Source of the DNA: Hyphobacterium indicum
Lineage (GTDB): Bacteria; Pseudomonadota; Alphaproteobacteria; Caulobacterales; Maricaulaceae
Assembly (NCBI RefSeq): GCF_003129605.1
Contig: NZ_QBDX01000002.1
Coordinates: forward strand, 409,501-473,500
Direction of reading: 5' to 3'
DNA: 64,000 nt
Under the pieces are notes generated by a model. That model ran no database searches and was not told the DNA's origin. It saw nothing but the letters and a program-made list of their open reading frames with translations. A program made the position numbers and the translations under genes. This document shows positions 1-8,304 of this stretch, one piece after another; the first letter of the stretch is position 1; every line of letters begins with the position of its first letter.

Positions 1-505
1 TCTCGCAGATCACCCCCGACGGATTGAGGCCCGCCAGCCGGGAAACATCGACCGCCGCCTCGGTATGCCCGGCCCGCACCAGAACGCCACCATCCCGCGC
101 GACCAGCGGAAAGACATGGCCCGGCGTGACGATATCCTCCGCGCCTTTTCCGGGGTCGATAGCCGCGGCGATCGTGACGGCCCGGTCATGGGCGGAGATG
201 CCCGTGGTTACGCCTTCCCGGGCCTCGATGGAAACGGTGAAGGCGGTCTGGTGCCGCGTCCGGTTGTGCGAGGACATCATTTCGAGCCCGAGCGCGCGCG
301 CGCGCTCATCTGTCACCGAAAGGCAGATCAGACCCCGACCGTATCGCGCCATGAAGTTGACCGCATCCGGAGTGGCAAACTGGGCCGGAATGACCAGATC
401 GCCTTCATTCTCGCGATCATCGGCATCGACCAGAATGAACATACGCCCGTTCCGGGCGTCTTCGATAATGTCTTCAATCGGGGAAAGCGGCGTATCGCTG
501 GCCAT
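1..505 (-). CDS. ribB: 3,4-dihydroxy-2-butanone-4-phosphate synthase (partial, C-terminus beyond the window)
   Basis: Makes 3,4-dihydroxy-2-butanone 4-phosphate from ribulose 5-phosphate for riboflavin synthesis. The reading frame starts at ATG 505 ([17 protein letters not shown]) and runs off the left edge without a stop after about 168 codons. Visible RibB signatures are the acidic loop [11 protein letters not shown] near residue 28, [10 protein letters not shown], and GHVFPL followed by [10 protein letters not shown], which carry the metal and substrate ligands. It lies 3 nt downstream of ribE on the same strand. Whether a GTP cyclohydrolase II domain follows (RibBA fusion, common in alphaproteobacteria) cannot be seen. 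Confidence 0.93.
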   Translation of the reverse strand, partial: MASDTPLSPIEDIIEDARNGRMFILVDADDRENEGDLVIPAQFATPDAVNFMARYGRGLICLSVTDERARALGLEMMSSHNRTRHQTAFTVSIEAREGVTTGISAHDRAVTIAAAIDPGKGAEDIVTPGHVFPLVARDGGVLVRAGHTEAAVDVSRLAGLNPSGVICE

Positions 506-508
506 GCA

Positions 509-1111
509 TCAATCTTCCGCTTGCATCAGGCGTGCGGCGTATCGCGCCATGAGGTCAACTTCAAGATTGACGTGTGCGCCAATCTGCAGCGCGCCAATCG
601 TCGTAACCTGCGCCGTATGAGGAATGATCATCAGGCTGAACACATCATTTTCGGCCGCATTGACGGTCAGCGACACACCATCAACAGCGATAGAGCCCTT
701 TTCCGCAATGAATTTTGCAATCGCTTTCGGCGGCCGGACCTGCAAGGTCAGCCATCCGCCCGCCTCGCTCCGGTCGACGACTTCGCCAAGACCATCGACA
801 TGCCCGGTCACGAGATGACCGCCCAGCTCATCGCCCATTTTCAGCGACCGCTCCAGATTGACCTCACTGCCTTCCATCCAGCTGCCAAGCGTGGTTCTCT
901 GCAGCGTTTCGGGCGACACTTCGACGACATGCAGCCCGCCCGCCGGGGCCTTCGCGGTCTCGGTCACCGTCAGGCAGACGCCCGCATGGCAGATGGACGC
1001 CCCGATTTCGATCGTCGCCGGATCATACACACTTTCAATGCTGAAGCGGCGGTCCGTGCGTCCCGAAACGGATCGGACAATTCCTTTGGCGGTAACAATT
1101 CCGGTAAACAT
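509..1111 (-). CDS. ribE: Riboflavin synthase, alpha subunit
   Basis: Converts two molecules of 6,7-dimethyl-8-ribityllumazine to riboflavin. The 200-residue protein opens with the family hallmark MFTGIV and shows the internal duplication of two lumazine-binding repeats: GxSICHAGVCLTV around residues 35-50 and KGSIAVDGVSLTVN around 135-150, each followed by a conserved P-T/Q-T segment. Length is normal. The start directly abuts the ribD stop, and ribB follows after 3 nt, so the gene sits in the nrdR-ribD-ribE-ribB run. Confidence 0.96.
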   Translation of the reverse strand: MFTGIVTAKGIVRSVSGRTDRRFSIESVYDPATIEIGASICHAGVCLTVTETAKAPAGGLHVVEVSPETLQRTTLGSWMEGSEVNLERSLKMGDELGGHLVTGHVDGLGEVVDRSEAGGWLTLQVRPPKAIAKFIAEKGSIAVDGVSLTVNAAENDVFSLMIIPHTAQVTTIGALQIGAHVNLEVDLMARYAARLMQAED

Positions 1112-1786
1112 TCAGACGCGCTTTCGTGTGTAGGTCTCGTGCAGATCGGCACCACATTCCGAAATGCCGATGCGTTCGAAGATGGGCGCTTCGTCCAGCC
1201 GCTCAAGGCCAAGGGCTGCCAATACCGGCCAACCATCCCCCCCGAGGAATACGGGCGCACGAAACCATTCAATCCGGTCCACCAGGTCCAGTTTTATGGC
1301 ACTGGCCGCAACCCGCGCGCCGGCTTCGATCAGGATCCGTTCCCCTTCCAGTTCGCGGATCCGCTGTAGAGCGGCCTTCAGGCTGATATGCAGGCCATCA
1401 AAGCGATTGATGATGTCAACAGCTGCTCCCCTGGCTTCGAGTGCCGCGCGGCTATGGGCGGGAACATCGGCGCTGCACAGGAACAGCAGCGGACCGCCCG
1501 CATCGAATAAACGCGCCGTGTCCGGCGTCCGCAGGCGTGTGTCAAGAATTACACGGCCCGGCTGGCTCCCCTTGAAATCCGGAAGCCGCACAGTCAGTTG
1601 CGGATCATCCGCCAGCACCGTTCCGACACCGGTCAACACAACGTCCTGCTCGCTGCGCAATTGATGCACAGCTGCCCGCGCCGCTTCCCCGGTGATCCAT
1701 TGCGACTGGCCATTGGAAAGGGCAATCCGGCCATCCAGCGAAGTGGCGAGTTTCAGCGTGACCTGGGGCCCGCCGGGGCCGGTCAT
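1112..1786 (-). CDS. ribD: RibD-type 5-amino-6-(5-phosphoribosylamino)uracil reductase, stand-alone reductase domain
   Basis: NADPH-dependent reductase step of riboflavin synthesis. The 224-residue product contains only the C-terminal RibD reductase domain: [14 protein letters not shown] near residue 9, the SQWITG segment, [22 protein letters not shown], and the late GGDGWPVL region. Full-length RibD is about 360-380 residues and begins with a zinc deaminase domain (HAE and PCxxxGxxPPC motifs). None of this is present, and no room exists for it because ATG 1786 overlaps the nrdR stop (ATGA). The deaminase must be encoded elsewhere, or the domain was lost. Position between nrdR and ribE is the normal ribD position. 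Confidence 0.88.
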   Translation of the reverse strand: MTGPGGPQVTLKLATSLDGRIALSNGQSQWITGEAARAAVHQLRSEQDVVLTGVGTVLADDPQLTVRLPDFKGSQPGRVILDTRLRTPDTARLFDAGGPLLFLCSADVPAHSRAALEARGAAVDIINRFDGLHISLKAALQRIRELEGERILIEAGARVAASAIKLDLVDRIEWFRAPVFLGGDGWPVLAALGLERLDEAPIFERIGISECGADLHETYTRKRV

Positions 1787-2265
1787 GATTGCGAGGAGCC
1801 GTCGCCGCCCGGCGGTCCCAATTGCTCACCCTTGATGAAGTCCCGGAAATCATCGACTTCGCGGAAATCCTTGTACACGGAGGCATAGCGGACATAGGCC
1901 ACCGGATCGAGATTCTTGAGCGCGTCCATGACCAGCTCGCCAATGGCATCCGACGTCACATCGGAATCTCCGGAGCTTTCGAGCCGCCGGACGATGCCGG
2001 AGACCATCTGATCCACACGGTCAGGATCGATTGTGCGTTTCTGGCAGGCGAGTGCGACCGACCGGGCCAGCTTGTCACGATCAAACGGGACACGTCGGTT
2101 ATTGCGCTTGACCACGGTGAGCTCCCGCAGCTGCACCCGCTCGAATGTCGTGAACCGCGCCGAGCATTTCGGGCAATGCCGGCGGCGGCGGATGGAAGCC
2201 CCGTCTTCCGCCGGACGGGAGTCTTTCACTTGGGTATCGGGGTGGCTGCAGAAAGGACAACGCAT
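1783..2265 (-). CDS. nrdR: Transcriptional repressor NrdR
   Basis: Nucleotide-sensing repressor of ribonucleotide reductase genes. The 160-residue protein begins [18 protein letters not shown] and carries the N-terminal zinc ribbon (C3, C6 and the HCPKCSARF pair near residue 34), then the ATP-cone domain ([16 protein letters not shown] from about residue 51 to 140). The C-terminal [13 protein letters not shown] segment is typical. It is the first gene of the riboflavin run, 9 nt downstream of glyA, and overlaps ribD by 4 nt. Confidence 0.97.
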   Translation of the reverse strand: MRCPFCSHPDTQVKDSRPAEDGASIRRRRHCPKCSARFTTFERVQLRELTVVKRNNRRVPFDRDKLARSVALACQKRTIDPDRVDQMVSGIVRRLESSGDSDVTSDAIGELVMDALKNLDPVAYVRYASVYKDFREVDDFRDFIKGEQLGPPGGDGSSQS

Positions 2266-2274
2266 CGGGTCAGC

Positions 2275-3555
2275 CTAGATCAGATCGGGATAAATCGGAA
2301 AGCGCCCGGTCAGTTCCAGAACCCTGGCCTTGACCGCTTCTTCAACCGCCTTGTTTCCGGACCGGTTTTCCGCCAGCGCATCCAGCACCTCGACCATCAT
2401 CTCGCCGACCTGCTTGAATTCGGCCTCGCCAAAACCGCGCGTGGTTGCGGCCGGTGAGCCGATACGCAGGCCGGACGTCACCATCGGTTTTTCAGGATCA
2501 AACGGCACGCCATTCTTGTTGCAGGTCATGAAGGCCCGTTCGAGCGCCTTCTCGGAAATGTCGCCGGTCAGGGATTTCGGCCGCAAATCAACCAGTGCCA
2601 GATGCGAATCGGTGCCACCCGAGACGATTTCATAACCGCCTTCTTTCAACGTCGCGGCCATGATCCGGCAATTGGCGATTACAGCCTTGATATAGTCCTT
2701 GAATTCCGGGCGCAGCGCCTCGCCGAACGCGACCGCCTTTGCCGCAACGACATGCATCAATGGCCCGCCCTGGAGACCGGGGAAGATGGCGGAATTGAAC
2801 TTCTTGCCGAGGTCCTCGTCCCGCGAAAGGATCATGCCCCCGCGCGGGCCGCGCAGCGTCTTGTGTGTGGTCGTGGTCACGACATCTGCATACGGCACCG
2901 GATTGGGATATTCGCCCGCAGCGACCAGTCCCGCAAAGTGGGCCATATCCACCATCAGATAGGCACCGCACGCATCGGCGATCGCCCGGAAGCGTTCAAA
3001 ATCGATGATCCGCGGATAGGCCGAGCCACCCGCAATGAGCAGCTGGGGCCGGATGTCTTTTGCCTGGGCTTCCAACGCGTCATAATCAATCAGCGCATCC
3101 TCTTCGCGCACGCCATAATGGTGAGCGTCAAACCACTTGCCGGAGATATTCGGCTTTGCGCCATGGGTCAGATGTCCGCCGGCATCGAGACTCATGCCGA
3201 GGATTTTATCACCGGGTTTCAACAGCGCCAGAAAGACGCCCTGATTGGCCTGGCTGCCGGAGCTCGGCTGGACATTGGCATAGGCTGCGCCAAACAATTC
3301 CTTTGCCCGGTCGCGCGCCAGATCCTCGGCGACATCGACAAACTCACAGCCGCCATAATAGCGTTTGCCCGGATACCCTTCCGCATACTTGTTGGTCAGC
3401 GGAGAGCCCTGCGCCTCGAGCACCGCGCGGGACACGATGTTTTCCGAGGCAATCAGCTCGATCTGCTGTTGCTGCCGCCGGATCTCCTTGCCAACGGCCG
3501 CCGCAAGATCAGGATCGGCATTCGCCAGCGACTGGCTGAAAAAATCGTCTCGCAC
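2275..3555 (-). CDS. glyA: Serine hydroxymethyltransferase
   Basis: PLP enzyme that interconverts serine and glycine while loading tetrahydrofolate with one carbon. The product is 426 residues, a normal length. The PLP lysine lies in [16 protein letters not shown], with the N-terminal [16 protein letters not shown] and [16 protein letters not shown] signatures. The start is GTG 3555, preceded by a GAGGAG Shine-Dalgarno sequence 9-10 nt upstream. It is divergent from mucR, with about 220 nt of AT-richer promoter DNA between them, and leads the glyA-nrdR-ribD-ribE-ribB run. Confidence 0.97.
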   Translation of the reverse strand: MRDDFFSQSLANADPDLAAAVGKEIRRQQQQIELIASENIVSRAVLEAQGSPLTNKYAEGYPGKRYYGGCEFVDVAEDLARDRAKELFGAAYANVQPSSGSQANQGVFLALLKPGDKILGMSLDAGGHLTHGAKPNISGKWFDAHHYGVREEDALIDYDALEAQAKDIRPQLLIAGGSAYPRIIDFERFRAIADACGAYLMVDMAHFAGLVAAGEYPNPVPYADVVTTTTHKTLRGPRGGMILSRDEDLGKKFNSAIFPGLQGGPLMHVVAAKAVAFGEALRPEFKDYIKAVIANCRIMAATLKEGGYEIVSGGTDSHLALVDLRPKSLTGDISEKALERAFMTCNKNGVPFDPEKPMVTSGLRIGSPAATTRGFGEAEFKQVGEMMVEVLDALAENRSGNKAVEEAVKARVLELTGRFPIYPDLI

Positions 3556-3702
3556 GGCACACTCTCCTCAAACGCTACGCGGGACATGATTGATAGGGCG
3601 CAACGCACGGGCTGACAATGCAGCTCTATGGTTTCTGGACTGCTTTCCGCAGCCTGCTTCCCAAGTATTCAATGTATTTGCAGGTTCTGGTGTGTTGCTA
3701 TT

Positions 3703-3714
3703 TTCAACGTTGAA
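3703..3714. promoter_or_regulatory. 12-bp perfect palindrome upstream of mucR
   Basis: TTCAACGTTGAA is a perfect 12-nt palindrome, 62 nt before the mucR start in an AT-rich divergent promoter region between glyA and mucR. MucR/Ros proteins bind AT-rich DNA and generally autoregulate, so an operator role is plausible. That is inference, because MucR sites are poorly conserved. Confidence 0.4.
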
Positions 3715-3732
3715 TTCTAGACAGTTCTCGCC

Positions 3733-3746
3733 GACTTTAGAAAGTC
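3733..3746. promoter_or_regulatory. Inverted repeat in the mucR leader
   Basis: GACTTT and AAAGTC arms (6 bp each) are separated by AG. The repeat lies 30 nt before the mucR start, just upstream of its Shine-Dalgarno sequence (GGAG at 3767-3770). It could be an operator or a small leader hairpin. Only the symmetry is seen. Confidence 0.35.
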
Positions 3747-3775
3747 AAAGAATACACAAGGCAAATGGAGTCCTT

Positions 3776-4201
3776 ATGACAGACGAAACCCTCCCCCAGA
3801 TCGATGAAGAAGAAATCCTGCGGATGACCACGGATATTGTTGCGTCTTTCCTGACCCACAATTCCGTTCCTGCTGACAGCATCCCGGAGCTTATCCGGTC
3901 TGTGCACGCGACCATGGGCGAGATCAGCGGATCATCAGCCAAACCCGAGCCCAAGTCCAAGCCGGCCGTTCCGGTCTCGAAATCCGTCACCGACGAGCAC
4001 ATTGTCTGCCTCGAGGATGGCAAGAAGCTGAAAATGCTGAAGCGCTATCTCCGCTCGCAATATGACATGTCACCGGATGAATATCGCCGCAAATGGGGCC
4101 TCCCGTCCGATTACCCGATGGTGGCACCGGCCTATTCACGCAAGCGCTCGGCCTTCGCCAAGGACATCGGTCTGGGACGCGGCGGCCGCAAAGGCAAGTA
4201 A
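3776..4201 (+). CDS. mucR: MucR/Ros family transcriptional regulator with incomplete zinc finger
   Basis: Global DNA-binding regulator of the MucR/Ros family. In Caulobacter its relatives act in the cell-cycle network. The start ATG 3776 has GGAG 5 nt upstream, so the in-frame extension to 3590 is not used; the product is 141 residues. The C-terminal half carries the family signature: VCLEDGKKLKMLKRYL at 77-92, then YRRKWGLPSDYPMVAPAYS at 103-121. Of the usual C-C-H-H zinc ligands only C78 remains; the others are D81, Y91 and Y96. Such finger-less MucR proteins are known and still bind DNA. A rho-independent terminator follows. Confidence 0.93.
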   Translation: MTDETLPQIDEEEILRMTTDIVASFLTHNSVPADSIPELIRSVHATMGEISGSSAKPEPKSKPAVPVSKSVTDEHIVCLEDGKKLKMLKRYLRSQYDMSPDEYRRKWGLPSDYPMVAPAYSRKRSAFAKDIGLGRGGRKGK

Positions 4202-4211
4202 GCGTTCGCGA

Positions 4212-4424
4212 TCAGACCTTGATACCTCGGCCGGGTGATCCGTCATCCGGCCGTTTCTTTTGTGGAGTAAGGCCCAGCCGGCGGGCCAGCTTGGCGCCGG
4301 CAACACGCTCCATATCGAGGCGGCTGGCCGTCTTGGGCGATTGAATCACGACTTCTACGCCGGTTTCGACATCAATCGCGGCCACCCGGATGGCCGATGT
4401 CAATTCAATAAATTCATAGATCAC
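4212..4424 (-). CDS. Small conserved protein, DUF6898-like
   Basis: A 70-residue soluble protein (begins MIYEFIELTSAIRVAAID). The pattern VAAIDVETGVEVVI followed by a short C-terminal helix resembles the alphaproteobacterial DUF6898 family as I remember it. Function is unknown. It is encoded upstream of mucR's convergent end and directly downstream of hemA (44 nt after the hemA stop), so it is probably cotranscribed with hemA. Its last codons overlap the DNA of the mucR terminator. The charged tail (KKRPDDGSPGRGIKV) looks disordered. Confidence 0.72.
   Translation of the reverse strand: MIYEFIELTSAIRVAAIDVETGVEVVIQSPKTASRLDMERVAGAKLARRLGLTPQKKRPDDGSPGRGIKV
4229..4261 (+). terminator. Rho-independent terminator of mucR
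   Basis: GGCCGGGTGA pairs with TCATCCGGCC around a TCCG loop (10 bp, one G.U), followed by GTTTCTTTT. It begins 28 nt after the mucR stop and lies inside the 3' end of the convergent DUF6898-like gene. Confidence 0.8.
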
Positions 4425-4468
4425 CTCGCGGCCAGCGAGGGAGGCTGGCGCCGGCTTCGGCGCGCCGG

Positions 4469-5683
4469 TCAGGCGACCCGCCGGGCCCGGAACCGGACCC
4501 AGATTTCCTGCAAGGCGTCAATCAGCTCGTCGAACATGGCATCGCTGTGCGCCGGGGTCGGCGTGAACCGCAAACGCTCCGTTCCGCGGGGAACGGTCGG
4601 ATAATTGATCGGCTGAACGTAGATACCGTGATCATCCAGCAATGCATCTGACAAGCGCTTGCACATGACCGGATCCCCGACCCAGAGCGGCACGATGTGG
4701 GTTTCCGAATCCATCACCGGCAAGTCGGCATCCCGCAGGCGTTGTTTCAGTGTCGCGGCGCGCTCCTGGTGCGCCTCGCGCAATTCGTGGGCGGACTTCA
4801 GATATTCGACCGAGGCACGGGCGCCAGCCGCCAGCGCAGGTGCCAGAGATGTCGTGAAGATGAATCCGGGCGCAAAGGACCGGATCGCATCGACGAGATC
4901 GCCATCGGCTGCGATATAGCCCCCCATGACACCATAGGCCTTGCCGAGCGTGCCTTCGATGATATCGACACGATCCATCAGCCCTTCGCGTTCGGCAATG
5001 CCGCCGCCACGCAGGCCATAGAGGCCGACCGCATGTACTTCATCCAGATAGGTCAGGGCATTATACTTGTCGGCCAGATCGCAGACTTCCCTGATCGGCC
5101 CGATATCGCCATCCATTGAATAGACGGATTCAAAGGCGATCAGTTTCGGCGCGTCCAGCGGTGCCGCGCGCAGCAATTCCTCGAGATGTGCGACATCATT
5201 ATGCCGCCAGACATGCTTTTCACATTTCGCGCCTTTGACGCCTTCAATCATGGAGGCGTGATTTAGCGCGTCTGAAAAAATGATCAGGCCCGGCAGGATT
5301 TTGCCAAGCGTGCCAATGGTCGCCGAATTTGAAATATAGCCCGAGGTAAAGAGCAGCGCGGCGTCCTTGTCATGAAGGTCGGCCAGCGAACGCTCCAGTT
5401 CGACATGATAATTTGTCGTTCCGGAAATATTGCGGGTGCCGCCAGCTCCGGCGCCGACATCGTCGATCGCCTGCTTCATGGTCTCGGTAACGCAGGCGCG
5501 CTGCCCCATGCCGAGATAGTCATTGGAACACCAGACAGTGACATCGCGGACATCGCCTTCATCTGTCCGCCAGCGGGCTTTCGGAAACTGGCCTTTATAG
5601 CGGCGCAAATTGGCGAAGACGCGATAGCGGCCTTCCGCGCGCACACGGGAGACCGCCGTTTTGAATGCGTCCTGATAGTCCAT
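4469..5683 (-). CDS. hemA: 5-aminolevulinate synthase
   Basis: First step of heme synthesis by the C4 route: glycine plus succinyl-CoA gives ALA with PLP. The chosen start ATG 5683 ([20 protein letters not shown]) gives 404 residues, the usual ALAS length. The frame stays open a further 53 codons upstream but through promoter-like DNA. PLP lysine is K248 in [15 protein letters not shown], with D214/H217 in [10 protein letters not shown] and substrate residues in [10 protein letters not shown] long palindrome lies in its promoter and the LdtR-type regulator gene is just upstream on the same strand, so regulation there is likely. Confidence 0.97.
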   Translation of the reverse strand: MDYQDAFKTAVSRVRAEGRYRVFANLRRYKGQFPKARWRTDEGDVRDVTVWCSNDYLGMGQRACVTETMKQAIDDVGAGAGGTRNISGTTNYHVELERSLADLHDKDAALLFTSGYISNSATIGTLGKILPGLIIFSDALNHASMIEGVKGAKCEKHVWRHNDVAHLEELLRAAPLDAPKLIAFESVYSMDGDIGPIREVCDLADKYNALTYLDEVHAVGLYGLRGGGIAEREGLMDRVDIIEGTLGKAYGVMGGYIAADGDLVDAIRSFAPGFIFTTSLAPALAAGARASVEYLKSAHELREAHQERAATLKQRLRDADLPVMDSETHIVPLWVGDPVMCKRLSDALLDDHGIYVQPINYPTVPRGTERLRFTPTPAHSDAMFDELIDALQEIWVRFRARRVA

Positions 5684-5701
5684 GGAATCACCGTCACCAG
5701 A

Positions 5702-5725
5702 GTCGTCTAAGTTTAACTTAACGAC
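5702..5725. promoter_or_regulatory. Palindromic operator candidate in the hemA promoter
   Basis: The arms GTCGT, C, TAAGTT and AACTTA, ACGAC are separated by a single T. The core TAAGTT-T-AACTTA is perfect, and the outer GTCGT/ACGAC arms pair after one extra base. It lies 19-42 nt upstream of hemA ATG 5683 and 59 nt downstream of the ldtR-like stop. Size and symmetry suit a MarR-type dimer, but the protein bound is inferred from position only. Confidence 0.6.
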
Positions 5726-5783
5726 CCTAATGGAACAATTCCGGCGCTTTGGCGAGTTGGACGAAAGGACGCAGCCGGAAAAA

Positions 5784-6275
5784 TTACAGCCGGAACCGGA
5801 TATGATCGGTCCAGAAACGCTCCAGACGATCCAGCGCCACATTGGTCGCTTCGACTGTCGCCGTATTCAGACCGCCAGAAGGCTCCAGCGCATGGGACTG
5901 CCGCGCGAACAGACCGGACAGGCGATCACTGACATCACGGCCGGCTTCGGTCAGGCTGATGCGGACCGTGCGGCGGTCATTATTGGACCGCTCCTGGTTG
6001 ACGAAGCCCAGATCGACCAATTTCTTCAGGTTATAGGAGACGTTCGAGCCCAGATAATGGCCGCGCGACTTCAGTTCGCCCGCCGTCAGCACCTGGTCGC
6101 CGATATTGTAGATCAACAAGGCCTGCACGCTCGTCAGCTCGCGAAGGTGTTCGCGATCCAGCTCGTCCTTTACAACATCGAGCAATTGCCGGTGAAGGCG
6201 CTCGACACGTTGCAGCAATTCCAGATAGTCCGTGCGCGTTTCCGCAGCCGGCTTCAGGCTTTCAGCCAGGGCCAT
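5784..6275 (-). CDS. ldtR: MarR-family winged-helix regulator, LdtR-like
   Basis: Transcription factor with an N-terminal helical dimerisation segment and a central winged helix ([24 protein letters not shown] recognition region, then [14 protein letters not shown] wing), the pattern of the alphaproteobacterial LdtR/MdrA group. ATG 6275 ([13 protein letters not shown]) is preferred over ATG 6293 because GGAG lies 7 nt before it; this gives 163 residues. In rhizobia a similar gene sits near hemB, glyA and nrdR, as I recall, which matches this neighbourhood. Its likely targets are itself and hemA. Confidence 0.82.
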   Translation of the reverse strand: MALAESLKPAAETRTDYLELLQRVERLHRQLLDVVKDELDREHLRELTSVQALLIYNIGDQVLTAGELKSRGHYLGSNVSYNLKKLVDLGFVNQERSNNDRRTVRISLTEAGRDVSDRLSGLFARQSHALEPSGGLNTATVEATNVALDRLERFWTDHIRFRL

Positions 6276-6295
6276 ATCGGTTCTCCATTCCACCC

Positions 6296-6309
6296 AACAA
6301 CATTTTGTT
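6296..6309. promoter_or_regulatory. Short inverted repeat upstream of the ldtR-like gene
   Basis: AACAA and TTGTT arms are separated by CATT, 20 nt upstream of the chosen start and in AT-rich DNA. It is a possible autoregulatory site. It does not match the hemA palindrome, so the same protein need not bind both. Confidence 0.3.
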
Positions 6310-6348
6310 ATTTTGCGGAAACGCTAACCGAAACTCGTTAAAAACCGA

Positions 6349-7242
6349 TTATTCCGTATTCCAGCTGCCCTGCAGCAGCTTGTAAATCGCTGAAAAGTCG
6401 GAACTTCCACCGCCCATATTGTCAAACAGCGCATAGAGCGCCTCGGCTTGCGCGCCCAATGGCGTCGAGGCGCCCGACGTTGCGGCCGCATCCATGGCCA
6501 GCTTCAAATCCTTCAGCATCATGGCCGTGGCGAAACCCGGCGTATAGCCGCGATTTGCGGGTGACGTCTCGACCGGACCCGGCACCGGGCAATAGCTTGT
6601 CATCGACCAGGACTGGCCGGATGCCTTCGAGGCAATGTCGAAGAAGCGCTGCTGATCCAGACCCAATCTGTCGGCCAGCGCGAACGCTTCGCACGTCCCG
6701 ATCATGGTAATGCCGAGCAGCATGTTATTGCAGATCTTGGCCGCCTGTCCCGTGCCGGCATCGCCGGCATGGATCACGGCCTTGCCCATATTCGAGAGGA
6801 AGGGCTCCGCCTTGGCAAAAGCCGCCTCCGGGCCACCGACCATGAAGGTCAGCGTGCCGGCATCGGCCGCCGCCACACCGCCGGAGACCGGCGCATCCAC
6901 AAACAGGAATCCTTTGGCCGCAGCCGCCTCACCCACGGATCTCGCCGTCGCCACGTCAATGGTCGAACAATCCATGATGACCGTGCCCGGCTGCGCAGCG
7001 TCAAAAATCTCGCCCTCATAGACGGCGCGGACATGTTTGCCGGCGGGCAGCATGGTAACGATGGCATCCGCACCGGAGACCGCTTCAGCCGCGCTTTTTG
7101 CGCCTCTGGCCCCGGCCCCCTCGGCGCGCTTGACGGCTTCCGCGCTCAGATCGAAGGCGCGCACCTCATGCCCGGCCTTGGCCAGGTTGGCGCACATGCC
7201 CGAGCCCATATTGCCCAGTCCGATGAATGCGATAATGGCCAT
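6349..7242 (-). CDS. mmsB: 3-hydroxyisobutyrate dehydrogenase
   Basis: Oxidises 3-hydroxyisobutyrate to methylmalonate semialdehyde with NAD in valine degradation. The 297-residue protein starts with the Rossmann motif IAFIGLGNMGSGMCANLAKAGH and carries the substrate motif DAPVSGGVAAADAGTL near residue 118, the catalytic lysine region GTGQAAKICNNMLLGI (K about 172) and the C-terminal KDLKLAMD. It lies 3 nt after the hydrolase gene in a compact three-gene operon. mmsA and the enoyl-CoA hydratase for the intermediate step are not in the window. Confidence 0.95.
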   Translation of the reverse strand: MAIIAFIGLGNMGSGMCANLAKAGHEVRAFDLSAEAVKRAEGAGARGAKSAAEAVSGADAIVTMLPAGKHVRAVYEGEIFDAAQPGTVIMDCSTIDVATARSVGEAAAAKGFLFVDAPVSGGVAAADAGTLTFMVGGPEAAFAKAEPFLSNMGKAVIHAGDAGTGQAAKICNNMLLGITMIGTCEAFALADRLGLDQQRFFDIASKASGQSWSMTSYCPVPGPVETSPANRGYTPGFATAMMLKDLKLAMDAAATSGASTPLGAQAEALYALFDNMGGGSSDFSAIYKLLQGSWNTE

Positions 7243-7245
7243 GAT

Positions 7246-8304
7246 CTATTCTCCCAGAAACGACAATTCTTTATCTTTGGCGAGCGGCTCGAAATACGCC
7301 GCAATCATCGCATCATCCACCGCGTCCAGCGTCGCCGGGGACCAGCGCGGCGCATTGTCCTTGTCGATGATGACGGCCCGCACGCCCTCGTAGAAATCCA
7401 CCCCGCCCAGGCAATGCGTCGACAGGCGCAATTCCTGCCGCATCACATCCTCGAATGACTTGTCCGCCCCGCTGCGGATCGCCGCGCAGGTCAGTTTCAG
7501 CGATGTGGGTGATTTCGTGGCGATGATCTTTGCCTGCTTCTGCGACCAGCTATCCCCCGCTTCGGTGATCCGCGAAACCATCGCCGCCACATCATCCCCG
7601 GCAAAGGCCGCATCAATCAGCCCGCGTGTCACCGCCAGATCGGAATCGCCCGGATCGCCGGAATGTTCTTCCAGAATGACCTCCAGCGCGTCCTCGTCCG
7701 ACAGGTCAGCGCTTTCCAGTGCCGCGATCAGAGCCGGAAGATCAGCGGACGGCGTGTAATGCGTGGCAATGCCGGTCGCGACACAATCGGCCGCTCTCAG
7801 GCGCGCCCCGGTCAGCCCCATCCACATGCCGGTCTCCCCGGCAAGGCGCGGCAGGAAATAGGTGCCGCCGACATCCGGAAAAAAACCGATCCCGGTTTCC
7901 GGCATGGCCAGCATGGTGCGGTCACCGGCCACGCGGTGTGAACCGTGCACCGAAATGCCAACACCGCCCCCCATCGTGATGCCGTCAATCAGCGCCACAT
8001 AGGGCTTGGGATATTCCTTGATCAGCGTATTGAGCTGGTATTCATCATGCCAGAAGCGCCAGGCCTCTTCACCGCCGGCCTTGCCACTGTCATGCAACAT
8101 GCGGATATCGCCGCCGGCGCAAAAGCCTTTCTCGCCCTCGCCATCGACCACCACCGCTCTGATACTGTCATCGTCTTTCCAGGCCAGCAGCGCCTCGGTC
8201 ATCGCATGGACCATATCCATGGACAGTGCGTTCAGCGCCTTGGGACGGTTGAGCGTGATACGGCCGGTCTGGCCGGTCTTGCGGGCAATAATTTCGTCAC
8301 TCAT
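7246..8304 (-). CDS. 3-hydroxyisobutyryl-CoA hydrolase
   Basis: Crotonase-fold thioesterase releasing 3-hydroxyisobutyrate from its CoA ester in valine catabolism. The 352-residue length matches the HIBCH group rather than 260-residue hydratases. Oxyanion-hole segments are [13 protein letters not shown] and [15 protein letters not shown], then [20 protein letters not shown]. The C-terminal [11 protein letters not shown] and [19 protein letters not shown] region is HIBCH-typical. It overlaps the upstream acyl-CoA dehydrogenase by 4 nt (ATGA). Confidence 0.93.
   Translation of the reverse strand: MSDEIIARKTGQTGRITLNRPKALNALSMDMVHAMTEALLAWKDDDSIRAVVVDGEGEKGFCAGGDIRMLHDSGKAGGEEAWRFWHDEYQLNTLIKEYPKPYVALIDGITMGGGVGISVHGSHRVAGDRTMLAMPETGIGFFPDVGGTYFLPRLAGETGMWMGLTGARLRAADCVATGIATHYTPSADLPALIAALESADLSDEDALEVILEEHSGDPGDSDLAVTRGLIDAAFAGDDVAAMVSRITEAGDSWSQKQAKIIATKSPTSLKLTCAAIRSGADKSFEDVMRQELRLSTHCLGGVDFYEGVRAVIIDKDNAPRWSPATLDAVDDAMIAAYFEPLAKDKELSFLGE

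Noticed and set aside
65-1369. 434-codon open frame on the plus strand over the riboflavin genes
   Set aside because: Shadow of ribB, ribE and ribD on the other strand. No ribosome site and no family resemblance.
5684-5842. 53-codon N-terminal extension of hemA
   Set aside because: It would place coding sequence over the palindromic promoter, and ALAS proteins start at the MDYQ-type N-terminus.
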